Assembly: GCA_016124385.1 (NCBI GenBank)
Contig: WGNU01000005.1
Span: 372,001-436,000, forward strand
From: Alphaproteobacteria bacterium
GTDB lineage: Bacteria; Pseudomonadota; Alphaproteobacteria; Micropepsales; Micropepsaceae
Direction of reading: 5' to 3'
Length of the DNA: 64,000 nucleotides
In this document: one piece after another, positions 18,372-26,814 of the stretch
Numbering within the stretch: position 1 is the stretch's first letter
Layout: every line of letters begins with the position of its first letter
Translations under genes and position numbers: made by a program
Notes under the pieces: generated by a model
Told to the model about the DNA's origin: nothing
Seen by the model: the letters and a program-made list of their open reading frames with translations, nothing else
Databases searched by the model: none

Positions 18372-21300
18372 GTGAGAGGGCAGCGCGCAGTCAGGCGAAC
18401 CGCGAACGGGCGAGGTGCATCGTGCCTCGCGGGTTTGGTCGCGATTCTAGTGCTGCTGCTGGTGGGCGTGAGCCCGGCTGCCGCCGGCGCTGTGCGGATC
18501 GATCCCGCCGCGCCGCGAATTGATGCCTCCTCAGCCGTCTCCGACCTGCCCGTATCGCAGGCGCTCGGCGAGCCTGCTCCGGGCGTCACCTTCTTCTACG
18601 TCGATCTGCTCAATCTCTCCGATGCGCCGCAGACGCGCGTGCTGCGCTTCGTCGATCCCGCGCCCGGCCGCTGGTCGCTCTTTGGCGGCACGGCGCAGAA
18701 TCAGATTGGCCGCGTCCTCGTCCCGTCTACTGACGAGCCATTGGAGCATGTAGGCGGCTTGTCGCGCCCGGCGGTGCGGATCGTCTTGCCGGCCGGCGGT
18801 CTCTTGACCGTCGCCTTCGAGGTGCTCGATCCCTCGGCCGATGCGGGCGTCGAGATCTGGAACGAACCGGATCTCCTCGCGAACGAGCGCGTGCGCATGC
18901 TGCGAACGACGCTGCTTGCTGGTATCCTGCTCGCCTCCGCCGCCTATCTGATGGCTCTCTTCCTCATGGGAAGCGTGCCCTCGCATGGGCTTGGCGCGGC
19001 GATGATGACCTCGGCCCTGATGGCGCTCCTCGCCCAGTCGCGCGTCTTGGGCGATGCGCCCTTGCGCGGCCTCACGACCGCTGAATCCTTTGCCGCGGCC
19101 AGCACCGCGCTCGCGATCGTGCTCGCCATCGCCTATATGCGCCGCGTCTTCAATCTGACGCTGGCGCTCCCCAAGCTCGACCGCATCGCACTCGGCATCC
19201 AATACGTGGGCGGCGTCGCGGGTCTCCTGGCGCTGGTCTCGACGCCCGGCATGCGCACGCTCGTCGCCGTGCTCTTCGCAGCCTCGATCGGCCTCTACCT
19301 CTATATCGTGCGCGAGCGCGTTCGCGAACGCAGCCGCATCGCGCTGCGCCATCTGCCCGCCGGCATCGTGATGGTGATCGCGTTCGTGCTGGGCGCGCTC
19401 CACATCGCGTTCATTTCACAGTACTGGCCTGAGTTCGACGTCGTCGTCTCCGGCGGTATGACGGTCTCTCTGGCACTCTTGGCCTTCGCGGCCGGTGAGC
19501 GCGGTGTGCGCGGCCGTGAGCGCGAACTCGCGCCGGTCCTCGGCAACGGCCCGATCGTCGCGGGCGTCCCACGCGAACAGGACGGCCGCTACGCCCTGGC
19601 GCTGGCGGCCGCCCATCAGGCGCTGTGGGATTGGGACATCGAGCGCGACAAGCTAACGACCTCCGCAACCCTCACGCAGATGCTGGGGCTCCAGCCGGGC
19701 GAACTGACGGGCTCGGAGCGCCTCTGGGCTGAGCGCATCCACGCGGAAGATCGCCCCATCTACGATGAGGCGATGCGCACCTATCGCGAGCGCGGCAATG
19801 TGTCGTTCTCGCTCGAATTCCGCGTCGCGCATGCCGACCAGAGTTTCCGCTGGCTGAAATTGCGCGCGAGTTGCGTGGCAGAAACGCAAGGCGCAGCGAC
19901 CCGCTGCGTCGGCGTCATCGTCGATGAGACGGCCCGCAAAACGCATGAGCAGCGCCTCGTGCAGGATGCGCTCAACGATCCGCTGACGCGCCTGCCGAAC
20001 CGCGCGATCCTGCTCGACCGCCTGCAGCGCCTGATCGATTCGAAGCGCCGCGGCGCGCCCGAGCGCGCGGCGCTGCTGCTGCTCGATCTCGATCGCTTCC
20101 GCGTCATCAACGAGGGCCTTGGCCATGCGGCGGGCGATGTGCTTCTCATCGCGACGGCACGCCGGCTCGAACGCAAGATGCGCCCCGAAGACACGCTCGC
20201 GCGCCTCAGCGGCGATGAATTCGCGATCCTGATGGAAGGCCGCTTCACCGAGGAGGCCGAAGCCGCGGCCAATCAGCTGGTCGAGACGCTCGCGCAAACG
20301 CATGAGATCGAGGGCCACGAGATCGCCCTCGGCGCGAGCGGCGGCCTTGCGGTTCTCCGGAGCGATCAGGAATTCGCCGAAGACCTGCTCCGCGAAGCCG
20401 AAACGGCGATGTATCACGCCAAGCGCCAGGGTGGCCGGCGCGTGGCGGTGTTCTCCAGCGCGCTTCGCCCGCGCGCGAGCGAGCGCCTGACGCTGGAGCG
20501 CGATCTGCGTCACGCCCTTCACCGCGAGGAGTTGGAGATGGGCTTTCAGCCGATCATCGCGCTCGGCGCGGGAGAGGTTGCGGGATACGAGGGCCTCATG
20601 CGCTGGCGCCATCCCACGGCCGGCGCGCTCGATACGGAAACGATCGTCGCGATCGCGGAGGAAGCCGGCCTCGGCGGCGATCTCAGCCGCCAGATGCTCG
20701 TGCAGGCCGCGAGCGCGGCGGCGCGGTTGCGCCGCGAGGCGGACGGCGAAGGTAGGATCTTCGTCGCGGTGAACGCTTCGGCCCGCGATCTCGCGCGCCC
20801 GCAATTCTTGCACGACGTCGAACAGATCTTGCAGGAATACGAACTCGAGAAGGGCGAACTCATTCTCGAGATCACCGAGACGGCGATGATGGCCAATCCC
20901 GAGGGCGCGATGGCGAGCCTTGCGCGGCTGAAGGAATTGGGTGCCGTCCTCGCGCTTGATGATTTCGGCACCGGCTTCTCATCGCTCGCGCATCTTCACC
21001 GTTATCCCTTTGACATTCTGAAGATCGACAAGACCTTCATCGCCAATCTGGGCGGCAAGGGAGATTCCCCGACGATCGTGCGCACGATCATCGCGCTCGG
21101 CCACGAACTGGGCCTGCGCCTTGTTGCGGAAGGCATTGAGGACGAGGCGACCGCGCGCCAACTCACCGCGCTCGGCTGCGATTTCGGTCAGGGTTATCAT
21201 TTCGGCGGCGCGCTCACGCCGCGCGCGCTCTTCGGCGGTGACGACATCGCACCCGCCGAGAAAGAGCCCGTTCTCGCCGGCGACGAGGAACCGCTCACCG

Positions 21301-21539
21301 AACCCACCATCGATGAAAAGGCCGTCGACGAAGACGCCGGGGCGATCGCGGCAAATGTCGATGAGGCAGATGCAGTCGCGGAAGAAGAAGGCGATAACGC
21401 GCGGGGCGAGGGGGCGATCGCCAACGGTCACGATGATGAAGCGATGACGGCCGAAGCCGACAACGAGGCGGACGAGGACGAGGAAGAAGACGATGACGTC
21501 GCGTCGGACGAGCCGCGCACGTCGAGCGGTCAGGTGTGA
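18372..21539 (+). CDS. 7TM-DISM / PAS / GGDEF / EAL cyclic-di-GMP signalling protein
   Basis: This 1055-residue sensor has an N-terminal signal or anchor (about residues 15-40), an extracytoplasmic DISM-like beta domain (about 45-180), seven membrane helices (about 180-375), a PAS domain (about 405-525), a GGDEF domain (530-700), an EAL domain (715-955) and a strongly acidic tail (957-1055). The GGDEF motif reads S613-G-D-E-F, so cyclase activity is uncertain. The EAL motif reads E740-G-L, and the other catalytic features are there: NASARDL, ITETAMM, D863-D864-FGTGFSS, LKIDKTF and AEGIED. I infer a membrane-bound phosphodiesterase or bifunctional enzyme with an unknown outside signal. The start is GTG at 18372 after AAGGAGG. 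Confidence 0.9.
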   Translation: MRGQRAVRRTANGRGASCLAGLVAILVLLLVGVSPAAAGAVRIDPAAPRIDASSAVSDLPVSQALGEPAPGVTFFYVDLLNLSDAPQTRVLRFVDPAPGRWSLFGGTAQNQIGRVLVPSTDEPLEHVGGLSRPAVRIVLPAGGLLTVAFEVLDPSADAGVEIWNEPDLLANERVRMLRTTLLAGILLASAAYLMALFLMGSVPSHGLGAAMMTSALMALLAQSRVLGDAPLRGLTTAESFAAASTALAIVLAIAYMRRVFNLTLALPKLDRIALGIQYVGGVAGLLALVSTPGMRTLVAVLFAASIGLYLYIVRERVRERSRIALRHLPAGIVMVIAFVLGALHIAFISQYWPEFDVVVSGGMTVSLALLAFAAGERGVRGRERELAPVLGNGPIVAGVPREQDGRYALALAAAHQALWDWDIERDKLTTSATLTQMLGLQPGELTGSERLWAERIHAEDRPIYDEAMRTYRERGNVSFSLEFRVAHADQSFRWLKLRASCVAETQGAATRCVGVIVDETARKTHEQRLVQDALNDPLTRLPNRAILLDRLQRLIDSKRRGAPERAALLLLDLDRFRVINEGLGHAAGDVLLIATARRLERKMRPEDTLARLSGDEFAILMEGRFTEEAEAAANQLVETLAQTHEIEGHEIALGASGGLAVLRSDQEFAEDLLREAETAMYHAKRQGGRRVAVFSSALRPRASERLTLERDLRHALHREELEMGFQPIIALGAGEVAGYEGLMRWRHPTAGALDTETIVAIAEEAGLGGDLSRQMLVQAASAAARLRREADGEGRIFVAVNASARDLARPQFLHDVEQILQEYELEKGELILEITETAMMANPEGAMASLARLKELGAVLALDDFGTGFSSLAHLHRYPFDILKIDKTFIANLGGKGDSPTIVRTIIALGHELGLRLVAEGIEDEATARQLTALGCDFGQGYHFGGALTPRALFGGDDIAPAEKEPVLAGDEEPLTEPTIDEKAVDEDAGAIAANVDEADAVAEEEGDNARGEGAIANGHDDEAMTAEADNEADEDEEEDDDVASDEPRTSSGQV

Positions 21540-21554
21540 TCGACGAGTCGGCGC

Positions 21555-22124
21555 TTAGGCGCGGCCGAAATTACCGGACAATTTGGAGAGGTCGACGCCG
21601 AGCTTTTGCATTGCGGCGGCCCATTTGCCTTCGAGGTCCGCGCCGAACAGCAGCGCGGGATCCGGCTCGCACGACAGCCAGCTGTTGTTGCCGATTTCCT
21701 TGTCGAGCTGCTGCGCGCCCCAGCCTGCATAGCCGAGCGCCAGCACCGCCTGTTGCGGACCGCTGCCATCGGCGAGGTCTTTGAGGATATCCATCGTCGC
21801 GGTGAGCTGGATCTCGCGGTTGATCTGCAGCGAACTCGCTCCGCCGTGATAGTCGGAGCTGTGCAGGACGAACCCGCGCGCCATGTCGACAGGCCCGCCA
21901 TACTGAACCGAGACGGGGCGCGGCGCGCCGCGCGGCGGGATCGACAGCTGACGCAGCAGCTCGACGAACGAGATGCTGGGCGTCGTGCGCTTGTTGAGGA
22001 GGATGCCCATCGCGCCTTCCTCCGAATGGGCGCACACGAGAATGACCGACCGCGCGAAGCGCGGGTCGGAGATCGTCGGCATCGCGATCAGCAATTGTCC
22101 CGTGAGATACCCGGAGGCGGCCAT
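21555..22124 (-). CDS. YqgE/AlgH (UPF0301) family protein
   Basis: This 189-residue protein starts with the family pattern GYLTGQLLIAMPTISDPRFARSVI and contains VQYGGPVDMARGFVLHS and LGYAGWGAQQLDKEI. Family members have been linked to alginate control in Pseudomonas, but the biochemical role is not settled. It is convergent with the GGDEF-EAL gene, with only 15 bp between their stops. Confidence 0.9.
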   Translation of the reverse strand: MAASGYLTGQLLIAMPTISDPRFARSVILVCAHSEEGAMGILLNKRTTPSISFVELLRQLSIPPRGAPRPVSVQYGGPVDMARGFVLHSSDYHGGASSLQINREIQLTATMDILKDLADGSGPQQAVLALGYAGWGAQQLDKEIGNNSWLSCEPDPALLFGADLEGKWAAAMQKLGVDLSKLSGNFGRA

Positions 22125-22291
22125 CTCGTCAGCGTTTCTCTTGCACTTGCTAAGGCCTCAAGTTTACCGAGAAATGGTTAAAGGGAAAAGACGTCCGGAA
22201 TGTGGTGGCTCACCGAAGCGTGAAGCTCATGGCGCCGAATTGTTTGGCGCGCAACGCGATTTTTCCTCATTTCGGGCATGTGATTGATGTC

Positions 22292-23191
22292 ATGAGCCCG
22301 AGCCGTGCCACTCGCCTTCCGCGTTCCCCCTACACGCTGTGCGTGTGGGCCTTTCTGTGTGTGGTTGGGCTTCATGCGGCTGCCAGCGATACACTGGCGC
22401 GGGGGCCTTGGGAGAGCGAGGTCTCGGGACCTGCAACCGCGAGGGTTCGCCTGCTCGACGGCGGCATGGAAGCGGCCGGTGCCCACCTCGTCGGCATCGA
22501 AATGCGCCTGGCCGAGGGCTGGTCCACGTATTGGCGCACTCCGGGCGAGGCCGGAATGCCGCTCAGGATCGATTGGTCCCGCTCGGCCAACCTCAAGGGC
22601 GCGGCGATCGCCTGGCCGGCACCCCGCCAGCGCCGGATGGCCGAACGCGACGTTAACGTCTATGACGGCGCTGTCATCCTTCCCGTTTGGGTGTCGGCGA
22701 CGGATCCAAGCCGCGCCGTCGATCTGCGGCTCGACCTTGCCTACGGCATATGCAGTGAGGTTTGCATCCCCGCGTCGGCGAGCTTGACGCTGACGATCCC
22801 CCCCAGGCGCGGCGATGCGGAAACGTCGCCCTATCACGCGCTTTTGACGGGCGCACTCGAATCCGTGCCCGCGACCGCTTCGACCGATGCGGCATCGATC
22901 TCCGGAACCCTCTTGACGGATGGCGACGGCGCGACGTGGCTCATTGCCGATCTGCCGCTGCCGTGGACGCGCGGCGAGGGCCTCACCGCGTTCGTCGAAG
23001 GCCCAGGCGGGATCGTTTTTGCGCATCCCGAGATCGTGGGCGAAGGTGATGACCGCCGCGCGAGCCTGCGTGCGCGACTGTCGCGCGGTCGCTTCGCTGC
23101 GAATAGCCGGTCGGATTTGCGCGTGACGCTGGTGCAAGGAGACGAGAGCGTCGAACTCCGCGTCCCGGTCACGATCGCGGCCTCGCGCTGA
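22292..23191 (+). CDS. Exported DsbD N-terminal-domain-like protein
   Basis: This 299-residue protein has a signal peptide (MSPSRATRLP, then a hydrophobic stretch ending about residue 35) and a DsbD-alpha/DsbC-like immunoglobulin fold region with WSTYWRTPGEAGMP and the cysteine pair YGICSEVCIP. In DsbD these two cysteines pass electrons to periplasmic partners. The membrane and thioredoxin parts of DsbD are missing here, so it is a stand-alone domain whose reductant is not visible. The frame is open from 22202, but the ATG at 22292 gives the natural signal peptide. Confidence 0.8.
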   Translation: MSPSRATRLPRSPYTLCVWAFLCVVGLHAAASDTLARGPWESEVSGPATARVRLLDGGMEAAGAHLVGIEMRLAEGWSTYWRTPGEAGMPLRIDWSRSANLKGAAIAWPAPRQRRMAERDVNVYDGAVILPVWVSATDPSRAVDLRLDLAYGICSEVCIPASASLTLTIPPRRGDAETSPYHALLTGALESVPATASTDAASISGTLLTDGDGATWLIADLPLPWTRGEGLTAFVEGPGGIVFAHPEIVGEGDDRRASLRARLSRGRFAANSRSDLRVTLVQGDESVELRVPVTIAASR

Positions 23192-23271
23192 CGGTAGCCT
23201 CCGGTTTGCGCCGTCCCGCGTCGGTGCTAAACGATGCGGGCCGAGAAAACGCAAAAACAAGGACCATCCCC

Positions 23272-23754
23272 ATGACGATCAAGCCGGGCGACACGCTGCC
23301 GAGCGCGACCTTGACGCAGATGAGCGAGAAGGGCCCGCAGCCCGTCACGACGGATGAATTGTTCAAGGGCAAGCGCGTGGTGCTGTTCGCACTGCCGGGC
23401 GCCTTCACGCCGACCTGTTCCGCGCGTCATCTGCCGGGCTTTGTCGAGCAGGCCGATGAGATCAAGAAGCACGGCGTCGCCGACGTCATCTGCCTGTCGG
23501 TGAACGATGCCTTCGTGATGAACGCGTGGGGCCGCGAGCATAAGACGTCGGGCCGCGTTCACATGGTCGCGGACGGTAATGCGGAGTTCACGAAGAAAGT
23601 CGGCCTCGCGTTCGACGGCTCCAAATTCGGCATGGGCGAGCGCAGCCAGCGCTACGCGATGATCGTCAATGACGGCAAGGTCGAGAAATTGTTCGTCGAG
23701 GACGCGGGTGGCTTTTCCGTCTCGAGCGCGGAGAACGTGCTCGCCAATCTCTAG
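23272..23754 (+). CDS. Peroxiredoxin, Prx5/AhpE-like (glutaredoxin-dependent type)
   Basis: This 160-residue peroxiredoxin reduces peroxides. The peroxidatic cysteine is C49 in [16 protein letters not shown]; a second cysteine near residue 73 (DVICLSVND) may resolve it. The active-site threonine and proline are present. The start ATG at 23272 ([10 protein letters not shown]) is the family start, although the frame is open to 23206. Its TAG stop and the stop of rnhA on the other strand share the same CTAG. Confidence 0.93.
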   Translation: MTIKPGDTLPSATLTQMSEKGPQPVTTDELFKGKRVVLFALPGAFTPTCSARHLPGFVEQADEIKKHGVADVICLSVNDAFVMNAWGREHKTSGRVHMVADGNAEFTKKVGLAFDGSKFGMGERSQRYAMIVNDGKVEKLFVEDAGGFSVSSAENVLANL

Positions 23755-24197
23755 CGCGCCGAGAAGGCGATCGCCTCGGCGGCTTCGCGCGCGAGCGCAT
23801 CGACGAGCTCGTTCTCTGTGTGGCCAGCGTGCCCACGCACCCAGTGCCAGGTGATCTCATGCGCGGCGGCAAGCTGATCGAGCCGCTGCCACAGATCGAT
23901 GTTCTTGACGGGCTTCTTGTCGGCCGTGCGCCATCCGCGCGCCTTCCAGCCCTTGATCCATTGCGTGATGCCGTCGCGCACATAGCGCGAATCCGTCGTG
24001 ATACTGACGCGCGAGCGCCGCTTCAGCGCTTCGAGCCCGCCGATCGCCGCCATCAGCTCCATGCGGTTGTTGGTGGTCATCCGCTCGGCGCCGGTGACCG
24101 CGCGCTCCTTGTCGCCCGCGCGCAGCAGGGCAGCCCATCCACCGGGTCCCGGATTCCCAAGGCACGCGCCGTCGGTGAAAATTTCAACCTCGCTCAC
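23751..24197 (-). CDS. rnhA: Ribonuclease HI
   Basis: RNase HI cuts the RNA of RNA-DNA hybrids. The 148-residue product has the four acidic catalytic residues: D9 in [15 protein letters not shown], the glutamate in [10 protein letters not shown], the aspartate in ITTDSRYV and the one in [12 protein letters not shown]. The start is GTG at 24195-24197, overlapping the thrB stop as GTGA. It is the last gene of an ispH-thrB-rnhA operon. Ribonuclease HII is also in the window. Confidence 0.95.
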   Translation of the reverse strand: MSEVEIFTDGACLGNPGPGGWAALLRAGDKERAVTGAERMTTNNRMELMAAIGGLEALKRRSRVSITTDSRYVRDGITQWIKGWKARGWRTADKKPVKNIDLWQRLDQLAAAHEITWHWVRGHAGHTENELVDALAREAAEAIAFSAR

Positions 24198-25159
24198 GGC
24201 GCGGCTCCATAGTCGGCGGGACTTTGCACCCGCTGGTGAAAGCGCAGCTTCGAAACGTATTCGAGCGGATCCTTCGGCTTCACGAACGCGGCCGGATCAT
24301 GATTGAGGAGGTCATACAGCCGGGTGAGCAGAAACCGCAGCGCCGCGCCCCGCGCCAGGACCGGCAGTGCCGCGATCTCGGTGCCGGAAAGCGGGCGCAC
24401 GGCTTGGTACCGCGTCAACAGCGCGCGGCCCTTCGTGACGTTGAATGCGCCGTCCGCCTCGAAGCACCACGCGTTGAGGCAAACCGCGACGTCGTAGGCG
24501 ATGATGTCGTTGCAGGCGAAATAGAAATCGATGAGCCCGGAGAGTTCGGGCCCCAAGAAGAGCACGTTGTCGGGAAAGAGATCCGCGTGGATGACGCCCT
24601 CCGGCAGGCCGGAGGGCCAGCGCATGCCCAGCAGCGTGAGCTCGCCGGTGATGAGATCGCTGAGGCCCGGCTGGATCGTATCGGCGCGCGCCTCGCATGT
24701 AGCATAGAGCGCGCGCCATCCCTCGAGCGAAAGCGCGTTCGCGCGGCGCGGCGCGAAGTCGCTCGTCGCGAGGTGGAGCCGCGCGAGCGCCTCGCCCAGC
24801 GCGCCGCAATGGGCGGGCTGCGGGCGGCGCACCGAGATGCCTTTCAGGAACTCGAAAAGCGCAGCGGGGCGCCCCGCCAGCGTTTGCAGCGCCGCCCCGC
24901 CGCGATCATGGATCGGGCTCGGGCATGCGATCCCGCGCTTCGTCAGATGGTCGAGGAGACCAAGAAAAAAGGGCAGGTCGCGCGCATCCACGCGCTTTTC
25001 ATAGAGTGTGAGGATGAAGCGGTTCTCGCTCGTCTCCAGGATGTAGTTGGTGTTCTCGACGCCCTCCGCGATCCCCTTGCAGGAAACGAGCGTGCCGATC
25101 GTGTAGCGCTCGATGAATCGCGCCAGCTCGTCGTCGGGAACTTCGGTGTAGACGGCCAT
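24194..25159 (-). CDS. thrB: Homoserine kinase (aminoglycoside-phosphotransferase-fold type)
   Basis: It phosphorylates homoserine for threonine synthase. The 321-residue product is the APH-fold ThrB2 class of alphaproteobacteria, with [19 protein letters not shown] at the start, the catalytic loop [13 protein letters not shown] and the metal-binding [10 protein letters not shown]. It begins 10 bp after ispH on the minus strand and overlaps rnhA. The same ispH-thrB-rnhA order is usual in Hyphomicrobiales. Confidence 0.95.
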   Translation of the reverse strand: MAVYTEVPDDELARFIERYTIGTLVSCKGIAEGVENTNYILETSENRFILTLYEKRVDARDLPFFLGLLDHLTKRGIACPSPIHDRGGAALQTLAGRPAALFEFLKGISVRRPQPAHCGALGEALARLHLATSDFAPRRANALSLEGWRALYATCEARADTIQPGLSDLITGELTLLGMRWPSGLPEGVIHADLFPDNVLFLGPELSGLIDFYFACNDIIAYDVAVCLNAWCFEADGAFNVTKGRALLTRYQAVRPLSGTEIAALPVLARGAALRFLLTRLYDLLNHDPAAFVKPKDPLEYVSKLRFHQRVQSPADYGAAP

Positions 25160-25169
25160 GGCGCGCGGC

Positions 25170-26126
25170 TCAGCTCACGAGCACGCGCGGCAGGCGGAAC
25201 ACGGTGTCCTCCCGCGTGACGACGACGGGCTCGACGGTGACAGCAAAGCGCTCCCCAAGACTCGCGATGACTTCATCGACCAGCACTTCGGGAGCGGACG
25301 CCCCGGCGGTGAGGCCGACGATGTCCGCCGTTTCGAGCAGGCTCCAGTCGATATCGCTGGCACGCTGGATGAGGACCGCGCGTTTGGCGCCGGCGCGCGC
25401 GCCCACTTCGACGAGGCGCTGCGAGTTCGAGGAATTCGGCGCCCCGATCACGAACAGCAGATCGGCGCGCGGCGCGAGCGCCTTCACCGCGTCCTGCCGG
25501 TTGGAGGTCGCATAGCAAATGTCTTCCTTGTGCGGCCCCCGGATCGTTGGGAAGCGCGCCTTCAGCGCCGCGACGATCGTCGCCGTATCGTCGACCGAAA
25601 GCGTCGTCTGCGTGACAAAGGCGAGCCTGTCCGGATCGCCGGGGACGAAGGCCTCCGCATCTGCGACCGTCTCGATCAGCGAGATCGCGCCCTCCGGCAA
25701 TTGCCCCATCGTGCCCACGACTTCGGGATGGCCGGCATGGCCGATGAGGAGGATATGGAGCCCTGCGCGATGGTGCCGCTCGGCCTCGACATGGACCTTG
25801 GAGACGAGCGGGCAGGTCGCGTCGAGAAAGAAGAGGTTCCGCCGCGTCGCCTCCGCCGGCACGGATTTGGGAACGCCGTGGGCGGAGAAGATGACGGGCG
25901 CTTCCGCTGGCACGGCGTCGAGCTCATCGACGAAGACGGCTCCCAGCCGCTCCAGCCGCTCGACGACGAATCGGTTGTGCACGATTTCGTGGCGCACATA
26001 GACGGGCGCGCCGTATTTCTTCAGCGCCAGCTCGACGATTTGGATCGCCCGGTCCACGCCCGCGCAGAACCCGCGCGGCTCCGCCAGGAGCACGGTGAGC
26101 TTGCGTTTGGGCGGACTGGCGTTCAT
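25170..26126 (-). CDS. ispH: 4-hydroxy-3-methylbut-2-enyl diphosphate reductase
   Basis: IspH performs the last step of the MEP isoprenoid pathway, making IPP and DMAPP with an iron-sulfur cluster. The 318-residue protein has the three conserved cysteines: C21 in [12 protein letters not shown], one in [11 protein letters not shown] and one in [13 protein letters not shown]. The [11 protein letters not shown] motif is also seen. The start ATG is at 26124-26126. It is the first gene of ispH-thrB-rnhA. IspE of the same pathway lies at 55.8 kb. Confidence 0.96.
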   Translation of the reverse strand: MNASPPKRKLTVLLAEPRGFCAGVDRAIQIVELALKKYGAPVYVRHEIVHNRFVVERLERLGAVFVDELDAVPAEAPVIFSAHGVPKSVPAEATRRNLFFLDATCPLVSKVHVEAERHHRAGLHILLIGHAGHPEVVGTMGQLPEGAISLIETVADAEAFVPGDPDRLAFVTQTTLSVDDTATIVAALKARFPTIRGPHKEDICYATSNRQDAVKALAPRADLLFVIGAPNSSNSQRLVEVGARAGAKRAVLIQRASDIDWSLLETADIVGLTAGASAPEVLVDEVIASLGERFAVTVEPVVVTREDTVFRLPRVLVS

Positions 26127-26266
26127 GAGCGATTGCGCGGTTGTTCACTTGTCGGGCGAAGCGGCGCGCGGGTAAAGTCGGCCCGCCTGCGCCGCCCGAC
26201 CTTGGGCGCCGGGTCGGGCCAAAGTCAAGAAAACCGCTCGGGACTCCAACCACAAGGACCAGATTG

Positions 26267-26788
26267 ATGCGGCACTTTCTTCGTGCGCCAACGCTCGTGT
26301 TTGGGCTCTTGGCAGCTTTGGCGCTGGGGGCCTGTTCGGGCGGCGGCGCCAGGAAACCGCTCGTCTGTCCCTCGGTAATCGTTCTTGCCGATGCCGCGAC
26401 CGCGACCGTGCCGCTCGCGGGCAGCGAGGCCGCGAAGGCGCGGATCGCCAATACGTCGGTGACGTGCGAGCGCTCGGATGAGGGACTGGTCGCGGCCGTG
26501 ACGATCGTCTTCAAGGCGAAGCGCTTGAAGACCGGCGCGCCCGCCGACCTGACGATGCCGTTCTTCGTGACCGCGACCGAGGCCGACAAGCGCGTCCTTT
26601 CCAAGGCCGTCCTGCCGGTGACGTTCGCCTGGGAGCCCGATGCCGTCGAGGCGCAGGTGAGTATCGATGTGAACGACATCGCGGTGCCGATCGCCGAGGG
26701 CAAGAAGAGCTGGGAATACGAGATCGTCATCGGGTATCAGCTGAGCGCGGCGCAGCTAGAGTACAATCGCAGCCAGCAAGCGCCCTGA
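26267..26788 (+). CDS. Predicted lipoprotein of unknown function
   Basis: I do not recognise this family. The 173-residue product has a lipoprotein signal: basic MRHFLRA, a hydrophobic core and a lipobox LGAC with C23 as the acylated residue, followed by SGGGARKPLVCPSV. The mature part contains two cysteines (VCPSV and VTCERS) that could form a disulfide and a beta-rich pattern. The frame is open from 26141, but the ATG at 26267 gives the natural signal. It lies 26 bp before argS and may share its transcript. Confidence 0.75.
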   Translation: MRHFLRAPTLVFGLLAALALGACSGGGARKPLVCPSVIVLADAATATVPLAGSEAAKARIANTSVTCERSDEGLVAAVTIVFKAKRLKTGAPADLTMPFFVTATEADKRVLSKAVLPVTFAWEPDAVEAQVSIDVNDIAVPIAEGKKSWEYEIVIGYQLSAAQLEYNRSQQAP

Positions 26789-26814
26789 CGCAGACGCCTG
26801 CACGGAGACCCGTA

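Noticed and set aside
22125..22291. Possible CtrA box (TTTACC ... TTAA) between algH and the DsbD-like gene
   Set aside because: The spacing does not fit TTAA-N7-TTAA and only half the motif is present.
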